This document shows positions 1 through 9,536 of a stretch of 64,000 bases of DNA, in pieces. The stretch comes from Pelomonas dachongensis. GTDB lineage: Bacteria > Pseudomonadota > Gammaproteobacteria > Burkholderiales > Burkholderiaceae_C. The position numbers and the translations under genes are program-made. The stretch spans positions 310,001-374,000 of the forward strand of contig NZ_JBIGHY010000001.1 of NCBI RefSeq assembly GCF_043555865.1, written 5' to 3'. Each line of letters begins with the position of its first letter. Position 1 is the stretch's first letter. A model generated the notes under the pieces. The model saw nothing but the letters and a program-made list of their open reading frames with translations. It ran no database searches and had not been told where the DNA came from.

Positions 1-88
1 CCTGCCCGGCAGCGCGCAGAGATGCACCGTCGCAGCGCGTCTTTTGCGGCCACCGCGGGTGGCGTGCCGGTCTAGCATTGGCTCACCC

Positions 89-655
89 ATGTCCCGTCCT
101 GCCCTTTCCCTTGGCGTTTTTCCCGCTGCGCTGCTGGCCCTGAGCCTGGGCGGCTGCGGCGCGCCCAGCCAGCCGTTGCCGATGGTCATCACCCCGGCCG
201 AGGCGCTGCAGGTGCGCGGCTGGGTGCCCGAGGCGCTGCAGGGCCAGGTCGTCGTCGCACCGGTGCGCGGCGGGGCGGACACCGGCCGCTGGTGGGGGTC
301 GCTGGTCAGCGCCGGTGTGTTCCAGCACGCGCTGGAGGAGTCGCTGCATGCGGTCGGCATGCGGGCGCTGTCGCGCGATCCGGCGCCGCGCTTCGAGCTG
401 CAGGCGCACCTGGTGCTGCTGGACCAGACCCGCGTGCCCGCGGCCGGCGTTACGACGGGCACCGCGGTGCAGTACACGCTGACGGACAACGCCGCCGGCC
501 GCGTGATCTACCAGCGCCGCATCTACAACCAGGAAGAGGCTGGCCTGGGCGACGCGCTCGGCTCGCCTTCCGAGCGCCTGCGCATTGCCAACGAGCGTGC
601 GCTGCGCGCCAACATCGGTCTCGTGCTGCGCGACCTTGTAACGCTCAGGCCCTGA
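89..655 (+). CDS. Putative outer-membrane lipoprotein, unknown function
   Basis: A 188-residue protein with a clear lipoprotein signal: a hydrophobic segment followed by a lipobox LSLGGC, the lipidated Cys being residue 23. I chose the ATG at 89 because it places the signal peptide at the N-terminus; the frame is open further upstream but adds an uncharacteristic basic stretch. After the Cys the mature protein is soluble-looking, mixed alpha/beta, and ends in a helix rich in Arg and Leu. I do not recognise a named family. It converges on the nitrilase gene at 691, so it is not part of that operon. Its envelope location is inferred from the lipobox; its function is unknown. Confidence 0.75.
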   Translation: MSRPALSLGVFPAALLALSLGGCGAPSQPLPMVITPAEALQVRGWVPEALQGQVVVAPVRGGADTGRWWGSLVSAGVFQHALEESLHAVGMRALSRDPAPRFELQAHLVLLDQTRVPAAGVTTGTAVQYTLTDNAAGRVIYQRRIYNQEEAGLGDALGSPSERLRIANERALRANIGLVLRDLVTLRP

Positions 656-690
656 ATTGAACCCCTCGCCCGGCAAGGTGCGAGCGGAAC

Positions 691-1497
691 CTAGAAGCGG
701 CGGTGACCCAAAGCCGGCAGTTGCTGCCTCACCTGGGCCAGGCGCTGGGCGTCCAACTCCGCCAGCGTCACTCCCTCGCCTTCGGGCAGCACGGCCAGCA
801 CTTCGCCCCAGGGGTCCACGATCATGCTGTGGCCCCAGGTGCGGCGGCCGTTCTCATGCCGGCCGCCCTGCGCTGGCGCAATGACGTAGCACTGGTTCTC
901 CACGGCGCGGGCGCGCAGCAGCAGCTCCCAGTGCTTTTCGCCGGTCGTGTACGTGAATGCGGCCGGCACCGCCAGCAGGTCGCAGGGGTTGTAGGTGCGG
1001 AACAGCTCGGGGAAGCGCAGGTCGTAGCAGACCGACAGCCCGGTGCGCAGGCGGACGTCGTCCACCTGCGCGTCGAACGCCGTGGGCTGGCTGCCGGCCT
1101 CCAGCACGCGCGCCTCGTCGTAGCTCTCGCGGCCGTTGTCGTAGGCGAACAGGTGGATCTTGTCGTAGCGCGCGACGACCTCGCCGGCGGGCGAGAACAC
1201 CAGCGTGGTGTTGCGTGCGCGGCCGGGCGTGTCCGCCCGGATGGGCAGCGTGCCGCCGATGACCCACAGCCCCAGCTCGCGCGCCGCCAGCGACAGCATG
1301 GCCTGGATGGGGCCATCGCCCGGCGTCTCGGCGAAGGCTAGCTTGTCGCTGTCCTGGTGGCCCATCAGGCAGAAATACTCGGGCAGCGCGGCGAGCCGGG
1401 CGCCTTGAGCGGCGGCCGATTCGAGCAGCCGGCGGGCGGTGGCGAGGTTGGCGGCCAGGTCAGTGCCGGAGACCATCTGGAGGGCGGCGATCTTCAT
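691..1497 (-). CDS. Carbon-nitrogen hydrolase (nitrilase superfamily), probable deaminated-glutathione amidase type
   Basis: A 268-residue cytoplasmic hydrolase of the nitrilase superfamily. The catalytic triad is readable: Glu40 in LPEYF, Lys113 in YDKIHLF and Cys157 in SVCYDLRFPE. The YDKIHLF and CYDLRFPE motifs are those of the Nit1/YbeM-like branch, which hydrolyses deaminated glutathione (a repair reaction), so that is the best guess for substrate. The length is normal for the family. It lies downstream of the yhdP-like gene on the same strand, an arrangement I recall as common in betaproteobacteria (yhdP, nitrilase, tldD), but here a lipoprotein gene separates the two. The catalytic family is certain; substrate specificity is inferred. 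Confidence 0.9.
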   Translation of the reverse strand: MKIAALQMVSGTDLAANLATARRLLESAAAQGARLAALPEYFCLMGHQDSDKLAFAETPGDGPIQAMLSLAARELGLWVIGGTLPIRADTPGRARNTTLVFSPAGEVVARYDKIHLFAYDNGRESYDEARVLEAGSQPTAFDAQVDDVRLRTGLSVCYDLRFPELFRTYNPCDLLAVPAAFTYTTGEKHWELLLRARAVENQCYVIAPAQGGRHENGRRTWGHSMIVDPWGEVLAVLPEGEGVTLAELDAQRLAQVRQQLPALGHRRF

Positions 1498-1544
1498 GGC
1501 GCGATGCTAGCCCCCCGAGCAGCATTGCGGCACTGCGGCGGCCT

Positions 1545-2426
1545 TCAGGGGCGACCGCACATCATGCGTCCTCTGCCCGGCAGGTCGAGCTGTGCGTAGT
1601 GCAGCACTCCGGGCGCCGGCAGCCCGATGCCCGCGCCTGCGCCGTCGGCCCGGTTGACCGAATAAATCACGCCGGGAGTGTTGCCGACCGGATCGATCAT
1701 CAGCGTCTCGCTGTGGGCGGCGTCGGCCGCCGTGAAGCGGTGATCGCCCGCCTGCAGCGTCTTGCCGTCGAACGAGAACGCCAGCGTCACCGGACCGCTC
1801 TTGCTGGCGGGGTCGATGCACAGCATGGAGGTGCCGGGCGCCTGCAGATGCTTGGCGGCGAGCGGCCACATGCCCTGGGTCACACGCGCCGGCGGCGTGG
1901 TGCCGCCCACGCACAGGTTGCCACGCGTGCGGCTGGTGTCGCCCTCGTGGGCCATCGCGTCGCGCTCGTCGGTGATGCTGGCGCTGAGCGAGCCGTTCTG
2001 GAGCTGCGACAGCCCAGCCACGTACTGGCGCTGGCCGGAAGCCAGCACATGCACGTCCACGACGAACGAGAACGTGCCTTCCCCGCGCGTGTTGACCAGG
2101 CCGATCTTGGCGCCGGGCTCGTGCACGTAGTCAAGCTGGCCCTTGCCCCAGTCGATCACGCCCGCCGCGGAGTACGTCATCGGCGAGCCCGACTTCAGGT
2201 CCGGCATGTCGCTGCCCTTCACGCTGCCGCAGGCTTCCGAGGCACTGGCGACCAGCTGCGTGGCGAAGTCCTGCTTGACGGCCTTGATGAAGGCGGCGGT
2301 GTGGACATCCGTGCCGGTGTCGGCGGTGGCCGGTTCGGCGGGCGGCTGATCTTCAGAGGGGGTGTCGGGCTTGGAGCAGGCCGACAGCGCGGCGGCACAG
2401 GCAATCAGCAGCAGGGTGAATCGCAT
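1545..2426 (-). CDS. Putative lipoprotein, unknown function
   Basis: A 293-residue protein beginning MRFTLLLIACAAALSAC, a typical signal peptide with lipobox LSAC and the lipidated Cys at residue 17. A low-complexity Pro/Glu/Asp/Thr linker follows, then a mostly polar domain with several Cys residues that could form disulfides in the periplasm. I do not recognise a domain. It sits between the yhdP-like gene and the nitrilase gene on the same strand with short gaps (74 and 47 bases), so it is probably cotranscribed. Membrane anchoring is inferred from the lipobox; the role is unknown. Confidence 0.8.
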   Translation of the reverse strand: MRFTLLLIACAAALSACSKPDTPSEDQPPAEPATADTGTDVHTAAFIKAVKQDFATQLVASASEACGSVKGSDMPDLKSGSPMTYSAAGVIDWGKGQLDYVHEPGAKIGLVNTRGEGTFSFVVDVHVLASGQRQYVAGLSQLQNGSLSASITDERDAMAHEGDTSRTRGNLCVGGTTPPARVTQGMWPLAAKHLQAPGTSMLCIDPASKSGPVTLAFSFDGKTLQAGDHRFTAADAAHSETLMIDPVGNTPGVIYSVNRADGAGAGIGLPAPGVLHYAQLDLPGRGRMMCGRP

Positions 2427-2500
2427 GGGGCATAAGCGCCGGCGCGGGCCGGAAGTCGGGGAGCGACGATGTTAGGGAGCGTCGCAGCCAGACGCAGCCC

Positions 2501-5500
2501 CTAAGGCCGCGGCGCGCTGGCGGGGCCTGCCTCGCTGGCAGCCTTGGCCGCCGGCGCCTCGACCTTGTCCACCTTCTCCACCTTCGGGTCGTCCCAGGTG
2601 CCGGTGATGTTGAACTCACGCGTGTTGGCCGCCGCCACCGGGCGGCTCAGTATGAGCTGGGCCAGGAAGGCGCCCAGCGCGATGGCCGGGTTGATGGCCG
2701 CATAGGCCAGCGACGCGCCGCCGGCCGACACCTCGGGCACCACCACCACGCGCAGCTTCTGCGTTTCGGCGGCTAGGTCGGTGCTGCCATCCACCAGCAC
2801 GGTCGCCTGCAGGCCGCGGATGCGGATGTTGTCGCTGCGGGCCGTGCCGGCGGCGATCTTGACGTCGCCGGTCACACCGTCGAACACGAAGCCCTCGGCG
2901 AACACGTCGCGGAAGTCCAGCAGGAAGCGGCGCGGCAGCGACTGCAGGCTCAGCACGCCCAACAGCCGGCCCACGCCGGGCTCAGCCTTCAGGAAGGTGC
3001 CGGTGTCGAGCTGGATGTTCAGCGCGCCGGCCATGCTGGGGTAGTGCGGCGCCAGCGGCGAGCCGTTCCAGCCCACCTGGCCGGTCAGCTGGCCTTTGCC
3101 GCCGCGCAGCACCGGGCTCTCCTTGCGCCCCTGGCCCAGCCGCTCCAGCAGCTTGCCCGCGTCGGCGATGTGCAGCGTCCAGTCCAGCTGCGTGCGGCGC
3201 TGGCCGCCGTCGGGCTGCACGGCCCACAGGCCACTGGCGTTCAGCGTCGCGTCGGGCGACGTGATCTGCAGCTTCTGCAACTGCCAGTCGCGCGCCGCCG
3301 CGGGCGCCTGGGCCAACACCTCCACCCGGCCCAGCCGCTTGCCCGCCAGCTCGAAGTCGTCGACCTCGATGTCCAGCGACGGCAGCGGCGTGCTGTGGCC
3401 GGCCGTCTTGCCGGGGTCCATCAGGTCGCTGACGGTGTCGGCCTCGGAGCGCGGCAGCGACAGCCGCGCCAGCCGGGCGCGCACGCCGTCCACCTGGCCG
3501 CTGCGCACGCCACGCAGCTCGATGCGCCCGCTCAGCTGCTCGGCGTCCACGTCCAGGCGCCACTGGTCGCCCTCGCGCGCCACCACGGCCGACACGCGCC
3601 CCAACTGGCGCCCGCCGACCTTCAGCGCCTGGCTGCGCAGGCCGATGCGGCTGGGCAGCAGGCCTTCGTCACCGCCGGCGGCGCCGTCGCCCGCGCTGCC
3701 GGTACCGGTGGAGGTGCCGCCCGCCAGCGCGGCCAGCCGCTGCTGCCAGGCGTCCAGGTCCAGCGCGGCGACGTTGGCCTGCAGCAGCACGCCGGTGGTG
3801 GGCAGCGTGGGCAGCTTGTCCTGCACGGCCAGCGCAGCGCGCAGCACCTGCGGCGTGGCGCCCGACACGTCGCGCTGCAACTGCGCCTGCAGCAGCGTGG
3901 CGCCGGCAGCGCCAACCTCCAGCCGCACCTCGTCGTGGCCGGTGGCGGTGGGAGTCATCAGCAGGCGCAGCGGCCAATGCGCGTCGGCCTCCTTGCGGGC
4001 CGGCGCCGGCAGATCGATGGACAGGCCCTGCAGCGTGCTGGTCACGCTGAGCGAGCTGGGGCCTTCCTTCGGAATGGCGAGCTGGAAGCGGTAGCCCGTC
4101 TGGCCGCTGGCGGCCTGCGCCAGCCGCGCGACGGCGCCCAGCTCGGGGGCGCGACGCAGGCCGTCGGCGGTGGCCTGGCCCTGCACGGTGAAGCGCATGC
4201 CGCCCTCGCGCAGCGAGCCGCCTTCGAGGCCGGCATCGCCGCCCAGCAGCCGCGCCGTCATGTCGCCCAGCTGCAGGCCCTTGCGGTCAAAGTCGATGCG
4301 GCCGCGTGCGCTGCCCAATGCCGGCAGCTCCGGGCGCAGTTTCAGGTCCACGCCGCCCAGCTGCAGCTGGCCCTTCAACGTGCTCTGGTGGGTGTCGTCC
4401 AGCGGAATGGCTAGGCCAAGCTTCAGGCCCACCGGCCCCTGCGCGGTGGCCGTGCTCAGCGCATGGCCCAGCCACTCGTCCAGCGGCGAGTTGCGCACGA
4501 AGGCCAGCAGCTCCGTGCCGCCGCCGCGGCCGCTGCCGTCCAGCGCCAGCACGCGGGCGTGGTGCATGTCGGCTATGCCGCCGTTGACGCCCGATAGCTC
4601 GTAGCCCTGCACGCGGGCGCGGCCATCCTTGATCTGCATGCCGGCGCGCTCGAACACCAGCTCGGCGTCCACGTTTTCCAGCACCGGCCACTTGTCGGCG
4701 GCCGGGACCGACTCGCCGCCCGGCGTGGTGTGCGGCACATAGGCCAGCGTGACGCCGCGGGCCTGCGTGGCGACGCGGAAGACGCCGTTGCTGCGCGACC
4801 CGTCGAATGGGAAGTCGGCCAGCTCGCCGCGCAACCGCACGCTGGCGTTTCGTCCTTCGCCAGCCAGCAGCGCGCGCTGCAGGTAGCTGCGCGTGGTGAC
4901 CAGCCGCTGCGGCACATAGCGCGCCACGCGCGTGGCGTCCAGGCGCTGCAGCTTGCCGCTCAGGTCCAGGTGCCCGGGCGTGGTTGCGCCCACGGGGCGC
5001 TTCCAGGTGGCGTCGAACTCGCCGCTGAAGTCGGGTGTCACCAGCGTCAGGTCGTTGACGCTGAGCTGCACCGCCGCCGGCGCCTTCGCGCCGGGCGCCG
5101 GCAGCTGCCACTGCAGCTGCGTGGACAGCCGCGTGATGGGCAGGCGCGGCTCCTCGAACAGGCCCGGCAGGTCGATCTCGCCCTCCTGCACGGTCAGGCG
5201 GGCGATGCCACCGCGCTCGGTGGCGTCGATGCTGAGGCTGGCGCCCTGCAGCCCGGGGCGGCCCAGGTGGCCGTCTTGTGCGGCGGCCTTGGAGGCTAGG
5301 GCCAGGCCGTCCAGCTGCGCCTTGGCGCTGTAGCTGCGCGGCGCGTCCAGCGGGCCCTGCCAGCGGCCAGCCAGCGCCGTCAGCACGCCGCGCGGGTCCA
5401 GCTCGGTCAGCAGGCGGTGGGCCTGCTCGCCCAGCGGCAGGCGGCGGCCGATCTGGGCCATCAGCGCGAAGTCCAGCCGCTGCGCATTGACTTCGCCGCC

Positions 5501-6637
5501 CAGCACCGTCTCCTCGCCGCCGCCGCCCTTGCCGAGCTGCAGCGTGACGCCCCAGTCGGAGCGGGGCCAGACGATGCCGGTGCCCTCGGGGTCGGTACTG
5601 ACGAAGCCCAGCTGGTGCGCCTGCAGGCTCAGCCGGTCCTTGGCGCGTGCCAGATCCAGGCGGCCCTCGATGTGGTCCAGGTCTAGCTCCGGGGCGCCGT
5701 CCAGCAAGCGCAGCCGCACCGCGCGCAGCGCCAAGTCCAGCGTGGCGGCCGTGGGCTTGCCGTCGCGCACCTCGGCCCAGGCGCGCACGGCGCCGTCGCC
5801 CTCGCTGAGCTGGAACGGCAGGTCCACGTGGCGGCGCAGCTCGCGCAGGTCGGCGCGCGGCAGCTCGGCGTACGCCACGCCGCTCCACTGCTGGAACTCG
5901 CCAGGGCGCCTCAGCAGCCGCTGCGTGAACTGGCCGCGCAGCGAGAAGCGCTGGCCCCAGGCGGACGGCGGCGTGGCATCCAGCCGCAATTCGTGGCGGC
6001 GCAGGCCGTTGCGCATGATGAAGTTCAGGTTCGACAGCTCCAGCGGCCGGGCATCGGCGCGCTGTTCGTCCACCCAGCGCAGGCGCCCGCCGATGATGGC
6101 CAGCTCGGGTTGGCTGAACAGCCAGTCCATGCCGGCGTCGGTGGTGCCGGTGTCGGTGGCGGCACCGTCGTCCAGCCCCAGGCCGCCGATGAAGAGCCGG
6201 CCCTGGGCGTCGCGGCGGATGACCAGCTCGGGCCGGTCCACCAGCAGCTGCGAAAAGCGCGGTTCCAGCGCCAGCAGCGAATGCGCCGACAGCACCGCCG
6301 ACACGCGCGGCAAGCGCAGCGCCGGCCGACCGGCGGGGTCCAGCACCTGCACGTCCGCCAGAACCATGCGCGGCATCCAGCCGCCGGACTCCACGACGAT
6401 CTGGCCGATGCGCAGCTCTACCCCCAACGCCTTTGAGGCTTCCTTTTCCAGCCAGGGACGCCACTCGTTGGCCTGCGGGAGAATGGCCCAGTGCAACACG
6501 CCCCACGCCACTGCCGCCAAGCCCCACAGCAGCGCCAGCGCCAGCAATGCCCAGCGCAGCACGCGCCCGCACAGGCGCAAAGGCCAGCTGGCGGCACGGG
6601 AGCAATGGTGGAAGGCGGCCGAGAAGAAGTCAGACAC
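2501..6637 (-). CDS. yhdP: YhdP-like AsmA/TamB-superfamily envelope protein
   Basis: A very large protein (1378 residues; the E. coli YhdP is about 1270). One transmembrane helix lies near the N-terminus (about residues 26-48, ALLALALLWGLAAVAWGVL), and the rest is a long repetitive beta-rich periplasmic body typical of AsmA/DUF3971 proteins, which form a groove between the two membranes. E. coli YhdP takes part in phospholipid transfer from the inner to the outer membrane. The C-terminal part contains the conserved block near PEVSAGGASLAYAAINP followed by a hydrophobic stretch (ALGAFLAQLILSRP), as in YhdP. The gene is divergent from glnE across 61 bases, an order conserved in betaproteobacteria. 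Family assignment is firm; the transport role is transferred from E. coli. Confidence 0.9.
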   Translation of the reverse strand: MSDFFSAAFHHCSRAASWPLRLCGRVLRWALLALALLWGLAAVAWGVLHWAILPQANEWRPWLEKEASKALGVELRIGQIVVESGGWMPRMVLADVQVLDPAGRPALRLPRVSAVLSAHSLLALEPRFSQLLVDRPELVIRRDAQGRLFIGGLGLDDGAATDTGTTDAGMDWLFSQPELAIIGGRLRWVDEQRADARPLELSNLNFIMRNGLRRHELRLDATPPSAWGQRFSLRGQFTQRLLRRPGEFQQWSGVAYAELPRADLRELRRHVDLPFQLSEGDGAVRAWAEVRDGKPTAATLDLALRAVRLRLLDGAPELDLDHIEGRLDLARAKDRLSLQAHQLGFVSTDPEGTGIVWPRSDWGVTLQLGKGGGGEETVLGGEVNAQRLDFALMAQIGRRLPLGEQAHRLLTELDPRGVLTALAGRWQGPLDAPRSYSAKAQLDGLALASKAAAQDGHLGRPGLQGASLSIDATERGGIARLTVQEGEIDLPGLFEEPRLPITRLSTQLQWQLPAPGAKAPAAVQLSVNDLTLVTPDFSGEFDATWKRPVGATTPGHLDLSGKLQRLDATRVARYVPQRLVTTRSYLQRALLAGEGRNASVRLRGELADFPFDGSRSNGVFRVATQARGVTLAYVPHTTPGGESVPAADKWPVLENVDAELVFERAGMQIKDGRARVQGYELSGVNGGIADMHHARVLALDGSGRGGGTELLAFVRNSPLDEWLGHALSTATAQGPVGLKLGLAIPLDDTHQSTLKGQLQLGGVDLKLRPELPALGSARGRIDFDRKGLQLGDMTARLLGGDAGLEGGSLREGGMRFTVQGQATADGLRRAPELGAVARLAQAASGQTGYRFQLAIPKEGPSSLSVTSTLQGLSIDLPAPARKEADAHWPLRLLMTPTATGHDEVRLEVGAAGATLLQAQLQRDVSGATPQVLRAALAVQDKLPTLPTTGVLLQANVAALDLDAWQQRLAALAGGTSTGTGSAGDGAAGGDEGLLPSRIGLRSQALKVGGRQLGRVSAVVAREGDQWRLDVDAEQLSGRIELRGVRSGQVDGVRARLARLSLPRSEADTVSDLMDPGKTAGHSTPLPSLDIEVDDFELAGKRLGRVEVLAQAPAAARDWQLQKLQITSPDATLNASGLWAVQPDGGQRRTQLDWTLHIADAGKLLERLGQGRKESPVLRGGKGQLTGQVGWNGSPLAPHYPSMAGALNIQLDTGTFLKAEPGVGRLLGVLSLQSLPRRFLLDFRDVFAEGFVFDGVTGDVKIAAGTARSDNIRIRGLQATVLVDGSTDLAAETQKLRVVVVPEVSAGGASLAYAAINPAIALGAFLAQLILSRPVAAANTREFNITGTWDDPKVEKVDKVEAPAAKAASEAGPASAPRP

Positions 6638-6698
6638 GTTGTCTTTGAGTCACGTAGGGCACGTGGGAACCGGCCGGCAGGCAATCTAGCACAGGGTC

Positions 6699-9482
6699 AT
6701 GAGCACACTGTTTCCCGTTATTGCTGAGCACAGCCGCTATGTGCAGCGCGTGCGCCGCCGCTATGCGGCCGAGCTGCCGCTGCTGCCGCCGGGGCTGCCG
6801 GACCGCAGCGCCATCGACGCGCTGATCGCCACACTGTTGCAGGACCGTCCGCTGGGCAGCGCGCTGCGCGTGGCCCGCCATCTAGTGTTGGAGCGGCTGG
6901 CGGTGCTGGACATCGAACAGGCGGCCAGCGTGAACGATGTCACGCTGGCGATGACGCACCTGGCCGAGGTCACGCTGGACCGCGCGCTGGTGGCGGCCCG
7001 CGCCGAGCTGGACGCCGTCCACGGCGCGCCGCGCAGCGCTGACGGCGGTGACCTCGCGTTCTGGGTCGTCGGCATGGGCAAGCTGGGCGCCCGCGAGCTG
7101 AACGTGTCGTCCGACATCGACCTGATCTACGTCTACGAGGACGACGGCGAAACGCACGGCGCGCGGCCGGTCAGCGCCCACGAGTACTTCTCCAACGTGG
7201 CCAAGAAGCTCTACGCGCTGATCGGCGACGTGACCGACGACGGCCAGGTGTTCCGCGTCGACCTGGCCCTGCGCCCCAACGGCAAGAGCGGCCCGCCGGT
7301 CGTCAGCCTGGGCATGCTGGAAGAGTATTTCCTCGTGCAGGGGCGCGAGTGGGAGCGCTTCGCGTGGCTGAAGAGCCGCGTCGTGGCGCCGCTGTCGGGC
7401 CTGGGCGCGCCCGGCGATCCGCGCACGCTGGCGCTGCGTGATCTGGTCACGCCCTTCGTCTACCGTCGCTACCTGGACTACGGCGTGTTCGAGGGCCTGC
7501 GCCAGCTGCACGGCAAGATCCGCAGCGAGGCCAAGGCGCGCGCCGCCGGACGCCCCGAGCGCGCCAACGACGTGAAGCTGTCGCGTGGTGGCATTCGAGA
7601 AATCGAGTTCATCGTGCAACTGCTGCAGGTGGTGCGCGGTGGCCAGTTCCCCGAGATCCGCACGCGCTCCACGGTGAAGGCACTGGGCCGAGTGGCCGAG
7701 CGCGGGCTGATGAAGCCCGAAACCGCCGCGAAGCTGGCCGAGGCCTATGTGTTCCTGCGCCGCGTGGAGCACCGCATCCAGTTCCTGGACGACCAGCAGA
7801 CGCATTGCCTGCCGCAGGCCGACACCGACCTGGTGTGGATCGCGGCATCCCTGGGCATCAAGCCGCCCGGCGAAGGCACCGTCCCGCGCCGCGCGGACGA
7901 CGGCGATTGCCCGTACAGCGGCACCGGCGGCCAGATCGCCTGCGAGCTGTTCCACCAGCTCGGCGAGGTTCGCGAGCTGGTCGCCACCGAGTTCGACGCG
8001 CTGCTGCACGGTGCACCGGGCAGCAATGGCGGCTGCACCGGCGGGCAATGCGGCGGCCCAAAGCCCACGGTGGACGGCGAGGATTTCCTGCAGCGCCTTC
8101 CTGAGACCCTGGCCGCTGCCGTGCGCGCGCTGGCCGAGACGCCGCGGGTGCAGGGCCTGCGCGAGGAGTCACGCCAGCGGCTGGCCAAGCTGTTCTACCG
8201 CGCCGCGCAGGCGGTCGAGGCGCAGGAGTGTTCGCTCGATGCCGCCGTGCGTTTCGTCGACTGGGTCGAGCCGCTGCTGCGCCGCGAGAGCTACCTGGCC
8301 ATGCTGGTGGAACGCCCGGCCGTGCAGGCGCGGCTGCTGCGCCTGTTGGGGCTGGCGCGCTGGCCCATGCGCTACCTGATGCAGCACCCGGGCGTCATCG
8401 ACGAGCTGGCCGACCCGCTGCTGTTACAGGCGCGCTTCGAAGGCGACGCCTTCCTGGCCGACCTGCGCGACCGCGAACGCGGCTGGGCGCGCGGCGGCGA
8501 GGCGGACGAGGAAGCGCTGCTGGACACGCTGCGCCGCGCGCACCATGCCGAGGTGTTCCGCACGCTGGTGCGCGACGTCGAGGGGCGCATCACTGTGGAG
8601 CAGGTGGCCGACGATCTCAGCCTGCTGGCCGACGCGGTGCTGCAGATCGCCATCACCTGGGCTTGGGCGCGCTTTGCGAAAGCGCACCGCGAGAAGCCAC
8701 GCCTGGCCGTCATTGCCTACGGCAAGCTGGGCGGCAAGGAGCTGGGCTACGGCGGCGACCTGGACGTGGTGTTCGTGTTCGACGACGACGACGAGAACGC
8801 CAGCGAGATCTACGGCGCGTTCGTGCGCCGCCTCATCAACTGGCTGACGCTGCGTACGGCGGCTGGCGAGCTGTTCGACATCGACACCGCGCTGCGGCCC
8901 AACGGCAACTCGGGGCTGCTCGTGACGTCGCTGGACCGTTTCGAGGCCTACCAGACCGGCCGCGGCAGCAACACCGCGTGGACCTGGGAGCACCAGGCCA
9001 TCACGCGCGCGCGCTTCTGCGCCGGCGACCCTGCGCTGGCGCCGCGCTGCGAGTCCGTGCGCCGCCAGGTGCTGACCGCGCCGCGCGACGTCGAGGCGCT
9101 GAAGCGCGAGGTGCAGGCCATGCGCGAGAAGGTGCGCGGCGCCCGGCCGGTCGGTACCCACTTGTTTGACGTGAAGCACAGCGAGGGGGGCATGATGGAC
9201 GCTGAGTTCGCCGTGCAATACCTGGTGCTGGCGCATGCCGCCGCGCACCCGGCGCTGCAGGACGACCTCGGCAACATCACGCTGCTGCGGCTGGCCGAGG
9301 CCGAGGGCCTGCTGCCGGCCGGCGTGGGCGTGGCGGCGGGCGACGCCTACCGCGAACTGCGCCGCGTGCAGCACCGGGCACGCCTGAATGAGCAGGCCAC
9401 CGCGCTGGATGCCGCCGCCGCCGCGCCGCTGGCCGGCCACCGCGACGCGGTGCGCGCGCTGTGGAGCGCCGTGTTCGGCTGA
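6699..9482 (+). CDS. glnE: Bifunctional glutamine synthetase adenylyltransferase/adenylyl-removing enzyme
   Basis: GlnE (927 residues; E. coli 946) adds and removes AMP on glutamine synthetase in response to the PII protein, setting its activity by nitrogen status. Two nucleotidyltransferase domains are visible. The N-terminal deadenylylating domain carries GMGKLGARELNVSSDIDL near residues 125-142, and the C-terminal adenylylating domain carries AYGKLGGKELGYGGDLDV near residues 673-690. A Cys/Gly-rich insertion (NGGCTGGQCGGP, about residue 447) in the linker is unusual to my eye but stays in frame. The gene is complete. It is functionally linked to glnK-amtB some 27 kb away in this window. 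The small ORF following it (HDOD) may be cotranscribed. Confidence 0.96.
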   Translation: MSTLFPVIAEHSRYVQRVRRRYAAELPLLPPGLPDRSAIDALIATLLQDRPLGSALRVARHLVLERLAVLDIEQAASVNDVTLAMTHLAEVTLDRALVAARAELDAVHGAPRSADGGDLAFWVVGMGKLGARELNVSSDIDLIYVYEDDGETHGARPVSAHEYFSNVAKKLYALIGDVTDDGQVFRVDLALRPNGKSGPPVVSLGMLEEYFLVQGREWERFAWLKSRVVAPLSGLGAPGDPRTLALRDLVTPFVYRRYLDYGVFEGLRQLHGKIRSEAKARAAGRPERANDVKLSRGGIREIEFIVQLLQVVRGGQFPEIRTRSTVKALGRVAERGLMKPETAAKLAEAYVFLRRVEHRIQFLDDQQTHCLPQADTDLVWIAASLGIKPPGEGTVPRRADDGDCPYSGTGGQIACELFHQLGEVRELVATEFDALLHGAPGSNGGCTGGQCGGPKPTVDGEDFLQRLPETLAAAVRALAETPRVQGLREESRQRLAKLFYRAAQAVEAQECSLDAAVRFVDWVEPLLRRESYLAMLVERPAVQARLLRLLGLARWPMRYLMQHPGVIDELADPLLLQARFEGDAFLADLRDRERGWARGGEADEEALLDTLRRAHHAEVFRTLVRDVEGRITVEQVADDLSLLADAVLQIAITWAWARFAKAHREKPRLAVIAYGKLGGKELGYGGDLDVVFVFDDDDENASEIYGAFVRRLINWLTLRTAAGELFDIDTALRPNGNSGLLVTSLDRFEAYQTGRGSNTAWTWEHQAITRARFCAGDPALAPRCESVRRQVLTAPRDVEALKREVQAMREKVRGARPVGTHLFDVKHSEGGMMDAEFAVQYLVLAHAAAHPALQDDLGNITLLRLAEAEGLLPAGVGVAAGDAYRELRRVQHRARLNEQATALDAAAAAPLAGHRDAVRALWSAVFG

Positions 9483-9536
9483 CAATCCGCCCGCTCGACC
9501 GCGCCCGCTGCGGTTCAAACGTTCAAGGGGATGGGC

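Noticed and set aside
1..84. Possible C-terminal end of a plus-strand gene ending at the TAG at 82-84
   Set aside because: Only 27 open codons are visible, which is not significant in this base composition, and nothing recognisable is encoded.
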